From positions 68,650,546-68,714,545 of the forward strand of contig CM017559.1 in assembly GCA_007844125.1 (NCBI GenBank): a stretch of 64,000 nt of DNA, written 5' to 3'. Shown piece after piece: positions 49,845 through 61,400 of this stretch; position 1 is the first letter of the stretch, and each line of letters starts with the position of its first letter. The position numbers were made by a program, and so were the translations under genes. Source of the DNA: Sinonovacula constricta (taxonomy: Eukaryota > Mollusca > Bivalvia > Cardiida > Solecurtidae). The notes under the pieces were generated by a model. It did not search any database. It saw nothing but the letters and a program-made list of their open reading frames with translations, and was not told the origin of the DNA.

Positions 49845-51877
49845 CTAAAAAGAAATACAAAAAGAAAGAATGAACTGAAGATGAAAAATTTATATATTTT
49901 GAATTCAGGAAGAAAAAGTAATAAAAATTAAATATTTGAAGAAATCTATCTGTTCGGTTTATTAGACACAGAAAGTTTTATAGTTACAACAGGAGGAATG
50001 GAGTGAAAAAAATGAAGTTGGAAGGGGTCTTAAAAGAAAAAGCCAAGTTTTTGTTTTTACTTTATTACTGCTTATCATAGAAGCTTTATAACAGATCTGG
50101 TTATAGAGAATCCTTATTCTCTTAGCCTTGGATAGAATGTGTCTGCAATTAAAATACAGACCTTTAAATGTTAAGGAATAAACAATTCTGCCTACTCAGA
50201 TGAAGGTGCTTCAAGCACTGTGGTATTTACTGCTTTGGAAAAGTAGTCACATTTTGAAATGGATGGCAATTGTCAGGTGAAGATTAGATTTCATACATAA
50301 CTTTTGTATTATATTAACCATTTCTTGTCAAAGTATACAGCTTTGCTTTTAATGTAGAGTAAAGAGTGGGTTAAGAACCAAGACCACATGACCAAATTTA
50401 CTGCAGGATAGGTGACTATCTCATTATACAGGTTACCTTACAGGTCGATCTGGATACTGTACATATATTCCTACATACTTTGGTGGTAGGGGGATACTTA
50501 ATAATTCAATCATTTTCCATTTTGAAACTAATTTTGCATCTACTGCAACTATATGCTGCATATATTAATGTAAACATTTGATGTAACTTTACCTTTGTTT
50601 CATATCAAATTACTGAGATATGTAGAATAACTTTTCATCATGTTGGAGGCAGGAATAGTAAAAATTGGTTAGGTCTGCAGCTTCCTTTTATATAATAATG
50701 TAGTATTTGATGTATCAAGAATCAATTTGCATGTCAAATAAGAATTATTTCCATTATTTTATAACTGAATAAATAAACTATGAAGAAATGTTATTTGGTT
50801 GGCTGCTTTTTATGAATTATGCTTGTGTACAACCAGACTCAAGAATAAAACATTCAGTCAGTAAGGAATTTGAAATAAGCATTGGTAAAATTATGTGATA
50901 GCATCGTTTTCCAGAACCCAACTAAATCGGAGTATTTCATTTTCATTACACCTTAAAAAGTTTATTCTATTTTACTTCTATAAGACTGACTTTGAAAAGG
51001 TCAAAGACTGATCTTTTGGTGAACTGTTCTATGTGTTAATGGATGTTGTGGGTGGTATATTTGTTAAAGATATTTGTAATTAAGATGATTGACAGGACTC
51101 CTATAATTGGAATGCCACCTGGATAGTGTTCAACAGGTAGGAGCTCAATGCAAAATAAGTGCTACATCTGTCAGATGCTTATCCTTATCATTCTGCATTT
51201 TGTTTAGAACAAATATTAAATTCCTTGTTATAACATGGGCAAAATATGTATTCATGAAGTCAACAATCCAATTTTCACCCATTTTGCCAAGTGTGTCTCT
51301 GTGCAGACACAGTTCTCAGAACATTACTTGCAATATTCAAGAAACATTTCAGAAATGACATTTGCACTGCCCTCGTCTTGAAGGGTACATTATCAATATA
51401 ATGATATTGTCTCACTTGGCATTTTATTGCTGGACTTTTTACGTCTGTCATATAAAAATGGAAAACAAGGAAAAGAACCAAAGTACAATGTTGATACAAA
51501 AAAAGCAAAATGATAAGTATGTCATTTTTTTTTTAATTTGCTACTATAACAAACTGGAAATAAAATTTTAATGAAAAATATGCAAATTTTAAAATTCAAA
51601 CCAACATCCCTATTGCCAGAGATAAAATATACATGAACTATCATCAATATTAAACACATGTCCAACCTTATGTATGAGAGTACAAACTTTTATTCAAATT
51701 ATTCTATGTTTGAAAGGCTATCCATGTCTTATTGTACACTGATCAACTGTTTTTTCAGCAATGAAAGGATTAAAACCCCAAATGCCTGAGTGAATAGCCA
51801 TAACAGCCACAACTGAGCTAAAGTTTCAAGTTTTCAGCTAAGTTGTTACAGTACTGCCCTTTCAGTCTGTTTGCAGA
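49845..51877. other. Likely intron upstream of the first visible PDZ exon
   Basis: I searched the minus strand for the first half of the truncated PDZ domain (a GLGF-like loop, GDxIL) and did not find it here. AT-rich, no tandem array. Confidence 0.4.
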
Positions 51878-52650
51878 GGTTCAACTGGACCTGATTGGTC
51901 TAGGAATGGCCCGAGGTATAGGTTGGTCTAGGTTCAACTGGACCTGATTGGTCTAGGAATGGCCCGAGGTATAGGTTGGTCTAGGTTCAACTGGACCTGA
52001 TTGGTCTAGGAATGGCCCCAGGTATAGGTTGGTCTAGGTTCAACTGGACCTGATTGGTCTAGGAATGGCCCCAGGTATAGGTTGGTCTAGGTTCAACTGG
52101 ACCTGATTGGTCTAGGAATGGCCCCAGGTATAGGTTGGTCTAGGTTCAACTGGACCTGATTGGTCTAGGAATGGCCCCAGGTATAGGTTGGTCTAGGTTC
52201 AACTGGACCTGATTGGTCTAGGAATGGCCCCAGGTATAGGTTGGTCTAGGTTCAACTGGACCTGATTGGTCTAGGAATGGCCCCAGGTATAGGTTGGTCT
52301 AGGTTCAACTGGACCTGATTGGTCTAGGAATGGCCCGAGGTATAGGTTGGTCTAGGCTCAACTGGACCTGATTGGTCTAGGAATGGCCCGAGGTATAGGT
52401 TGGTCTAGGTTCAACTGGACCTGATTGGTCTAGGAATGGCCCCAGGTATAGGTTGGTCTAGGTGCAACTGGACCTGATTGGTCTAGGAATGGCCCGAGGT
52501 ATAGGTTGGTCTAGGCTCAACTGGACCTGATTGGTCTAGGAATGGCCCGAGGTATAGGTTGGTCTAGGTTCAACTGGACCTAATTGGTCTAGAAATGGCC
52601 CCAGGTATAGGTTGGTCTAGGTGCAGCTGGACCTGATGGGTCTGTGGTTG
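51878..52650. repeat. 53-bp minisatellite
   Basis: About 14 copies of a 53-bp unit with ggttcaactggacctgattg, gtctaggaatggcccc and aggtataggttggtcta. Neighbouring copies are nearly identical; a c/g change (ccccagg or ccgagg) splits them into two subtypes. Confidence 0.97.
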
Positions 52651-53048
52651 TCTCCTGGTTAAGGAGGGCCTAGGTTCAACTCTAGTTCCAGACCTGGTTG
52701 GTCTAGGTGTGGCTCAAGGTACAGGAAGGCCTAGGTTCAACTCTAGTTCCAGACCTGGTTGGTCTAGGTGTGACTCAAGGTACAGGAGGGCATAGGTTCA
52801 ACTCTAGTTCCAGACCTGGTTGGTCTAGGTCTGGCTCAACGTACAGGAGGGCCTAGGTTCAACTCTAGTTCCAGACCTGGTTGGTCTAGGTGTAGCTATA
52901 GGTACAGGAGGGTCTAGGTTCAACTCTAGTTCCAGACCTGGTTGGTCTAGGTGTGGCTCAAGGTACAGAAGGGGCTATGTTCAACTCTAGTTTCAGACCT
53001 GGTTGGTCTAGGTGTGGCTCAAGGTACAGGAGGGCATAGGTTCAAACC
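52651..53048. repeat. 61-bp minisatellite related to the 53-bp array
   Basis: About 6.5 copies of a 61-bp unit, ggttcaactctagttccaga then cctggttggtctaggtgtgg and ctcaaggtacaggagg. It shares ggttcaact, cctg.ttggtctagg and the final aggt.cagg.gg with the adjoining 53-bp unit, so the 8-bp difference is an insertion (or loss) between ggttcaact and gacct. Confidence 0.95.
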
Positions 53049-55790
53049 CTGTCCGCAACAAACCAAAATCATTAAAAATACTAGTGGTACTGCTGTACTA
53101 CAACAAATATAAGGCTAGTCCCTTGATGGGTTGGCTCAGCACAGGATAATGTGACTAGGTGTGGTAATATACCAGGTGTTCATGGCATTCTTTGCATAGT
53201 AAAGGTAGCAATATATCTACTGCAAATGGACACAGTGTTCATATAACTGAACTACTGTTGCTGGGACAATAAACCCAATAAATAATCAAATCTAGTACCC
53301 GACAAAATTTATATCTGGCTATGTCTAGTCACTTCTATCAGTCAAGACACTATATTTTACAGATTTATAGACAATAAAGGTTGTTCATAGTTACTGGACA
53401 TTTCACATGAATTTTTCTCCAAAAGCAAGGTAGTTTTATAACCAATCATAATAGAAACAATCATAATTTTTAATTTTGTTGCTTTGTCTAGCAAAGATTG
53501 AAATGCAATTAGTAAGTCAAGAGAGGCACGTTCATGTTCCATCGCATGTTTGTGTTTTCAAGTTCGAGCAAGCTGAGCAAGATTTTGTTTCTCACATACA
53601 GTTTCTACCTGCTTAAAAACTTACATGTGTTTTTTACAACTCATTCAGAAAGTCAACAAGCGCGAGTGTGAAGGAAGTATTTCATTGTCGAAGAACAATA
53701 TTCCAATTAACTCTCAGGATGCTAAGCACATGGTTAAGGCAAGAAGTGTAGATCCAGATCTACCATCCCCCACTGGGAGCTGTCTGACCAGGATCCTATT
53801 GGCTGCCTTGTTTATGCAAATATGTCTCATTATTACTGCAATAAGAAGCCCGCACACAATAAACTATGGCGTCTGGTAAATTCACTTAAAAGCAGAGTAA
53901 GAGTCAAGATCAGACATATGGGAGATATATTCAGGCACCTTGGTTTCCATTGAAACAATATGTCATTAACCACAACATCCACACAATAATAAGGCGCCCT
54001 TTGTTACCTAATAAACACAAGCTACTGTTCAAGCTTGTTTCCACTTCAGAATAAATGGAAAACTCATGAGGGCTTTGTTGGTATATTTCTAACAAGAGCT
54101 GGCAGGAAACCCTCGAGAAACAAAACGCAATCCGAAACGTGAGAACTAGAAAAAAAAAACAGTGGGGGTCATTAAAAATAGGAACCCACCCACTGCAATG
54201 GTTATGCAACAGATCCCTGAAACATAAACATCCTGGGATGGTGTTTGCTTCCTTAACAACTGTGGGGATGACAGAAATAGATGGGGTGTAGGGAAACCAA
54301 GAGTCTCCTAAGTGAAAGAAAACATGCCCCAAACAAAACAGGATGCTGTTTAATTACACTCAAAAAAGCAAGAATTGTGTTTTGGGTGTTTTTTTATGAG
54401 GTTTTACAAGCATATACTGGTGAAATCAATATAATACTAATACATAGCTATAGCTCACAATGTACTACATGAAATATCTTGCAAACAGTGTTTTCTTAGA
54501 TCTCAACTTGATCATTTAAAAAGGGTAAACAAAATAAAAAAAATCATACCAAATACACAAAAACTAGGAATATTTAAAGACATTTATTGTGTTGTTTTTT
54601 ATTTAAATTACAACATAATTTTCATAAATCAATCATCCGAATTTAACAAACATCAACTTCAAACATCAAATGATCTGGAAAAAAAACTACAATATATTTA
54701 TACTGCAGATCTTCTTCAAAAGTGATATCTTCCTTAGAAACTTGTCTCATTCGGAACACTTCACTAATGGGGTAGCACACTGAGAAATGGTGGATGGTTT
54801 CTATCTTTTTCTGTTCATGTTAGCTACTTGCACATGTATTATAATGATAATTATAATATTATAATTATAATGATTATTATAATTTCATTCCACTGATTGA
54901 TTTTTCCATAATTTTTCTAAACTAAAGATTATAACTTATGCAGGTACATAAATAAATGGCTCTCAATCAATAGAAAAAAGACCAATAGACCAAAGGATGA
55001 CTTTGCTTGCAATGTACTACACAAAGTACTACCTTGAATTAGCAAGTACACATTTTCATTCTCTATTTGAAGAGTACTCAAGGGCAGATATCCATTCTTT
55101 TAAAAAAGGTCCATACATACAATATTTTATGGATTGTCTTGTAAATTACAATCAATAAAAATGTAACAATTATGCTGATTAACATTCTATCAGTACAGAT
55201 TGAACATGTTTCTTGCTAATCAGCTGTTACATGAAATGTTTAAGTGTGTGTTGTTGTTTTTTTATATAGAAATTATTAGCTTTATACTAACACAACCAAC
55301 AACATTGTATACATGTTAAACTGGAGAAATTTCTTCTATATTCTGATAAAAAAGGCAAGTAACCACATGTGGCACCCTTATTTGATTGGCTTCGTTGTTC
55401 TCTAGACAAAAAATATGACATTAACAATGTCTGCCACCTTATCCCATGGGTGTAAAAATCTTTTACAGAAGATTGTAATCTTGCTTTTCTAAATGTAGCT
55501 ATTGACTACTGAAACAATTATTGTTCCAGAATAAACATCAGACAGAAAGACAAGAAATAAGAAGATGAGATGATATTTGCCATGTAAGGTGCCATAATAA
55601 CTGTCAAAACCTTTGCCATAATGAGTTTCAGATAAAAACAACAACATAAAAATCTTCAGATCTCTGGGATATGATATTATGCACATAACATCCAGATACA
55701 CCATCACTTTTGTGCCCCGTTATTTGTGCCGTTATATGTGCCCTGTTATTTGTGCCCTGATATTTGTGCCTTCTACAGCCTTAAACCAGG
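53049..55790. other. Gene-free stretch with one dispersed-repeat copy
   Basis: A good copy of the dispersed repeat is at 53,730-53,830 (agaagtgtagatccagatct then ccactgggagctgtctga). An AT-rich palindromic patch lies at 54,838-54,885. No exon recognised. Confidence 0.5.
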
Positions 55791-57345
55791 TTAACAAACG
55801 GGATGCATGTAAAGTCTGGGGTAGCTCTAAGATTATGCTCAGTGTAGTTTCAGCATTCATCCCTGGATAATGGAAAAGCTCTAAGATCCTGCTCTGTGTA
55901 GTTTCAGTGTTGAACCCTGGGCTCTGGGGTAGCTCTAGGATCCTGCTCTGTGTAGTTATAGTATTCACCCATAGGCCCTGGCATAGCTCTAGGATCCTGC
56001 TTTGTGTAGTTTCAGTATTCACCCATGAGCCCTGGCATAGCTCTAGGATCCTGCTTTGTGTAGTTTCAGTATTCACCCATGAGCCCTGGCATAGCTCTAG
56101 GATCCTGCTGTGTATAGTTTCAGTATTCACCCCTGTGCATGGGAAAGCTTTAGGATCCTGCTTTGCGTAGTTTTAGTATTCACCCCTGGGCCTGGGGGAA
56201 GCTTTAGGGGATTGGGATTAGCCGGCATTTAGGCCGATACTGCGCAGCGACATTTCTATCATTATAGCACAGGGGCACTTATGAGGTGCCCAGGGACTGA
56301 ACCCGGCCATTCCATTATACTGACACCGACGAGTCAGGCGTAATGCTGTCCCCTTAGCCCCGAGCGTTAGGAGGGAAGCCACTACTACCAACTTTAAAGT
56401 CTTTGGTATGACCCGGCCGGGGTTCGAACCCACGACCTCCCGATCCGCAAGCCGACGCTCTACCACCTGAGCTTTTGCGGCCGGTCAAAGCTTTAGGATT
56501 CTGCTCTGTGTAGTTTCAGTATTCACCCCTGGGTCCTGGGGTAGCTCTAGGATCCTGCTGTGTGTAGTTTCAGTATTCACCCCTGGGCCCTGGGGTAGCT
56601 CTAGGATCCTGGTCTGTTCAGTTTCCATATTCACCCCTGGGCCCTGGTGAAGCTCTAGGATTCTGCTCTGTGTGGTTTCAGTATTTACCCCTGGGCCCTA
56701 GTGAAGCTCTAGGATCCAGCTGTGTGTAGTTTCAGTATTCACCCCTGGGTCCTAGTGAAGCTATAGAATCCTGCTCTGTGTAGTTTCAGTATTCACCCCT
56801 GGGCCCTGGTGAAGCTCTAGGATCCTGCTCTGTGTAGTTTCAGTATTCACCCCTGGGCCCTGGTGAAGCTCTAGGATCCTGCTCTGTGTAGTTTCAGTAT
56901 TCACCCCTGGGCCCTGGTGAAGCTCTAGGATCCTGCTCTGTGCAGTTTCAGTATACACCCCTGGGCCCTAGTGAAGCTCTAGGATCATGCTGTGTGTAGT
57001 TTCAGTATTCAGCCCTGGGCCCTAGTGAAGCTCTAGGATCCTGCTCTGTGTAGTTTCAGTATTCACCCCTGGGCCCTGGTGAAGCTTTAGGATCCTGCTC
57101 TGTGTAGTTTCAGTATTCACCCCTGGGCCCTGGCATAGCTCTAGGATCCTGCTTTGTGTAGTTTCAGTATTCACCCATGAGCCCTGGCATAGCTCTAGGA
57201 TCCTGCTCTGTGTAGTTTCAGTATTCACCCCTGGGCCCTGGTGAAGCTTTAGGATCCTGCTCTGTGTAGTTTCAGTATTCACCCCTGGGCCCTGGGGTAG
57301 CTCTAGGATCCTTATATGTGAAGTTTTAGTACTCACCTTGAGCCC
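55790..57345. repeat. 54-bp minisatellite, interrupted by a SINE
   Basis: About 24 copies of a 54-bp unit with gctctaggatcctgctctgt, gtagtttcagtattcaccc and ctgggccctggtga. Because 54 is a multiple of 18 codon bases, the minus strand reads as an 18-residue repeat (NTETTQSRILELHQGPGV); I do not regard it as a gene. The array is split at 56,209 by the SINE. Confidence 0.96.
56209..56487 (-). mobile_element. 279-bp tRNA-derived SINE with 10-bp target duplication
   Basis: On the minus strand it begins with a tRNA-like head: A box AAGCTCAGGTGGTAGAGCG and B box GGTTCGAACCC, the internal RNA polymerase III promoter. A body of about 200 bp follows (gtcataccaaagactttaaa, then cctcctaacgctcggggc) and it ends ggctaatcccaatcccc with no poly-A. 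The 10-bp aagctttagg occurs directly on both sides (56,199-56,208 and 56,488-56,497). It inserted into an existing 54-bp unit, so the array is older than the insertion. Family not certain; tRNA-headed SINEs of this kind are known in bivalves. Confidence 0.85.
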
Positions 57346-58495
57346 TGGGATAACTGAAGGATCCTGATCTGGAAACTCCACATCTATCAATCACCTTTAT
57401 TTACCAGTAAGATAAGAGCAACTTATCTACAAAGGCATCCCCAAACAGTTAAGTTTGTAGACAGACAGATTGCCATGAATGAAGTTGTGATATTTTCTGA
57501 TGATAGATACAATCTGATCCAGGGTCAAGTCTGCTACAAACTACAACCTATGCTTGGTTACCTTCAGTTGGCACTGTTGGCTAATGTACTGGAAGTCTCT
57601 CTTGACACAAGAGTTTGATCATGGTTTATGTACAGTGGCAATGGAAAAATGAAGGTAAAAATTACTTAAGAAAAACTATTCTTTGGACATCTATTTAGTA
57701 AGTACATTTCTAAAAGAAAAGATATTAAATGACAATGTAAAAACAGTTTACATGACAAAAAGCTTTAGCTTGCTGTTTGATTAATGGGTTTATTGCTCCT
57801 ACAACACTCCTTTCCGTAATGTCAAAACCCCCATTCACCCTATCAACATAAAACAAACCCCACCCTAATATTGTTTCCAGCAAATAAAGGGTTGAAATAG
57901 GATCTGTAAGCCAATCTATATGATTTGGTTTTGAACTACTTAGTCTGGGCTTAAATGGCAACAGAAACAGATATCCTGGTGATCACATAGAACAGTAATA
58001 CAGGAATAAGTTACAAGATACACCTAGCATATACAAACCTCCTTAGAAGTTGGTGTTTCTCATTGCAAGAGACAACAGCACTAGCATTGGCAATATAATA
58101 TAGACACCTGTGTAGTAATCTATACTAAGCTACTCTGTAGCAATGGTATGACAAACAAACAAACATGAAAGGTTACACCATCTCTTGTTGGTACAAATCT
58201 GACAATTGTTTATGTTCCTGATGTCACATTTACAGCAACATTTGCAGCATTTAATCTAAGTACTGGTAACACCATACTAACAACATAGCGGAATATATTA
58301 TCACCATGATATTAGGCTCCTGTAATTATTGGCTGATTTGCTAAATGTCACAAGGCAGTATATACAACCAAAGTGTCAACATTTTATATTTTTGCAATTG
58401 TATAACCCCTGGCAAACTTGTTATAATCATTTGTATTAGCTATTTTTCTATGCCTTTTCACAAAAGATAACCAGCAACATGCTGAGACCTGTCTA
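57346..58495. other. Gene-free stretch
   Basis: No exon or RNA gene recognised between the 54-bp and 31-bp arrays. Confidence 0.45.
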
Positions 58496-61400
58496 AGGGC
58501 TTGTACAATTTGCTGTTAAGTCTCTCCGGGTCTGCACTATTTGCTGTTAAGTCTCTCAGGGTCCGCACTATTTGCTGTTAAGTCTCTCCGGGTCTGCACT
58601 ATTTGCTGTTAAGTCTCTCAGGGTCTGCACTATTTGCTGTTAAGTCTCTCCGGGTCTGCACTATTTGCTGTTAAGTCTCTCAGGGTCTGCACTATTTGCT
58701 GTTTAGTGTCTCAGGACCTGCACTATTTGCTGTTTAGTGTCTCAGGACCCGCACTATTTGCTGTTTACTGTCTCCAGACCCGCACTATTTGCTGTTTAGT
58801 CTCTCAGGACCCGCACTATTTGCTGTTTAGTGTCTCAGGACCCACACTATTTGCTGTTAAGTCTCTCAGGGTCTGCACTATTTGCTGTTTAGTGTCTCAG
58901 GACCTGCACTATTTGCTGTTTAGTGTCTCAGGACCCGCACTATTTGCTGTTTACTGTCTCCAGACCCGCACTATTTGCTGTTTAGTCTCTCAGGACCCGC
59001 ACTATTTGCTGTTTAGTGTCTCAGGACCCGCTCTATTTGCTGTTTAGTGTCTCAGGACCCACACTATTTGCTGTTTAGTCTCTCAGGACCCGCACTATTT
59101 GCTGTTTAGTGTCTCAGGACCCGCACTATTTGCTGTTTAGTCTCTCAGGACCCGCACTATTTGCTGTTAAGTCTCTCAGGACCCGCACTATTTGCTGTTT
59201 AGTGTCTCAGGACCCGCACTATTTGCTGTTTAGTCTCTCAGGACCCGCACTATTTGCTGTTAAGTCTCTCAGGACCCGCACTATTTGCAGTTAAGTCTCT
59301 TAGGACCTGTACTATTTGCTGTTTAGTGTCTCAGGGTCCGCACTATTTGCTGTTAAGTCTCTCAGGACCCACACTATTTGCTGTTAAGTCTCTCAGGACC
59401 CACACTATTTGCTGTTAAGTCTCTCAGGACCTGCACTATTTGCTGTTTAGTCTCTCAGGACCCGCACTATTTGCTGTTTAGTGTCTCAGGACCCGCACTA
59501 TTTGCTGTTTAGTGTCTCAGGACCCGCACTATTTGCTGTTTAGTCTCTCAGGACCCGCACTATTTGCTGTTTAGTCTCTCAGGACCTGCACTATTTGCTG
59601 TTAAGTCTCTCAGGACCCACACTATTTGCTGTTTAGTCTCTCAGGACCCGCACTATTTGCTGTTTAGTCTCTCAGGACCCGCACTATTTGCTGTTAAGTC
59701 TCTCAGGACCCACACTATTTGCTGTTAAGTCTCTTAGGACCCGCACTATTTGCTGTTTAGTCTCTCAGGACCCACACTATTTGCTGTTAAGTCTCTCAGG
59801 ACCCGCACTATTTGCAGTTAAGTCTCTTAGGACCCGTACTATTTGCTGTTTAGTGTCTCAGGGTCCGCACTATTTGCTGTTAAGTCTCTCAGGACCCACA
59901 CTATTTGCTGTTTAGTCTCTCAGGGTCCGCACTATTTGCTGTTAAGTCTCTCAGGACCCACACTATTTGCTGTTAAGTCTCTCAGGGTCCGCACTATTTG
60001 CTGTTTAGTGTCTCAGGACCCGCACTATTTGCTGTTAAGTCTCTCAGGACCTGCACTATTTGCTGTTAAGTCTCTCAGGACCCGCACTATTTGCTGTTAA
60101 GTCTCTCAGGACCCGCACTATTTGCTGTTAAGTCTCTCAGGACCCGCACTATTTGCTGTTTAGTGTCTCAGGACCCGTACTATTTGCTGTTTAGTGTCTC
60201 AGGGTCCGCACTTTTTGCTGTTTAGTGTCTCAGGACCCGCACTAATTGCTGTTAAGTATCTCAGGACCCGCACTATTTGCTGTTTAGTGTCTCAGGACCC
60301 GCACTATTTGCTGTTTAGTCTCTCAGGACCCGCACTATTTGCTGTTAAGTCTCTCAGGACCCGCACTATTTGCAGTTAAGTCTCTTAGGACCTGCACTAT
60401 TTGCTGTTTAGTGTCTCAGGACCCGCACTATTTGCTGTTTAGTGTCTCAGGACCCGCACTATTTGCTGTTTAGTGTCTCAGGACCCGCACTATTTGCTGT
60501 TTAGTGTCTCAGGACCCACACTATTTGCTGTTTAGTGTCTCAGGACCCGCACTATTTGCTGTTAAGTGTCTCAGGACCCACACTATTTGCTGTTTAGTGT
60601 CTCAGGACCCACACTATTTGCTGTTAAGTCTCTTAGGACCCGCACTATTTGCTGTTAAGTATCTCAGGACCTGCACTATTTGCTGTTAAGTGTCTCAGGA
60701 CCCACACTATTTGCTGTTTAGTGTCTCAGGACCCGCACTATTTGCTGTTTAGTGTCTCCAGACCCGCACTATTTGCTGTTTAGTGTCTCAGGACCCGCAC
60801 TATTTGCTGTAAAGTCTCTCAGGACCTGCACTATTTGCTGTTAAGTGTCTCAGGACCCGCACTATTTGCTGTAAAGTCTCTCAGGACCTGCACTATTTGC
60901 TGTTTAGTGTCTCAGGACCCGCACTATTTGCTGTTTAGTGTCTCCAGACCCGCACTATTTGCTGTTTAGTGTCTCAGGACCCGCACTATTTGCTGTAAAG
61001 TCTCTCAGGACCTGCACTATTTGCTGTTAAGTCTCTCAGGACCCGCACTATTTGCTGTTTAGTCTCTCAGGACCCGCACTATTTGCTGTTAAGTCTCTCA
61101 GGGTCCGCACTATTTGCTGTTTAGTGTCTCAGGACCCGCACTATTTGCTGTTTAGTGTCTCAGGACCCGCACTATTTGCTGTTTAGTGTCTCAGGACCCA
61201 CACTATTTGCTGTTTAGTGTCTCAGGACCCGCACTATTTGCTGTTAAGTATCTCAGGACCTGCACTATTTGCTGTTAAGTGTCTCAGGACCCACACTATT
61301 TGCTGTTTAGTGTCTCAGGACCCACACTATTTGCTGTTAAGTCTCTCAGGATCCGCACTATTTGCTGTTTAGTCTCTCAGGACCCGCACTATTTGCTGTT

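Noticed and set aside
55732..57390. Minus-strand frames with an 18-residue repeat (NTETTQSRILELHQGPGV)
   Set aside because: The 54-bp unit is a multiple of three. Frames are broken by the SINE and by indels, and there is no start or splice support.
57540..57620. Possible upstream PDZ-gene exon on the minus strand ending in a GTAACC donor (QYISQQCQLK)
   Set aside because: No convincing acceptor or PDZ-like sequence, and the donor phase does not fit the phase needed by the exon at 49,844.
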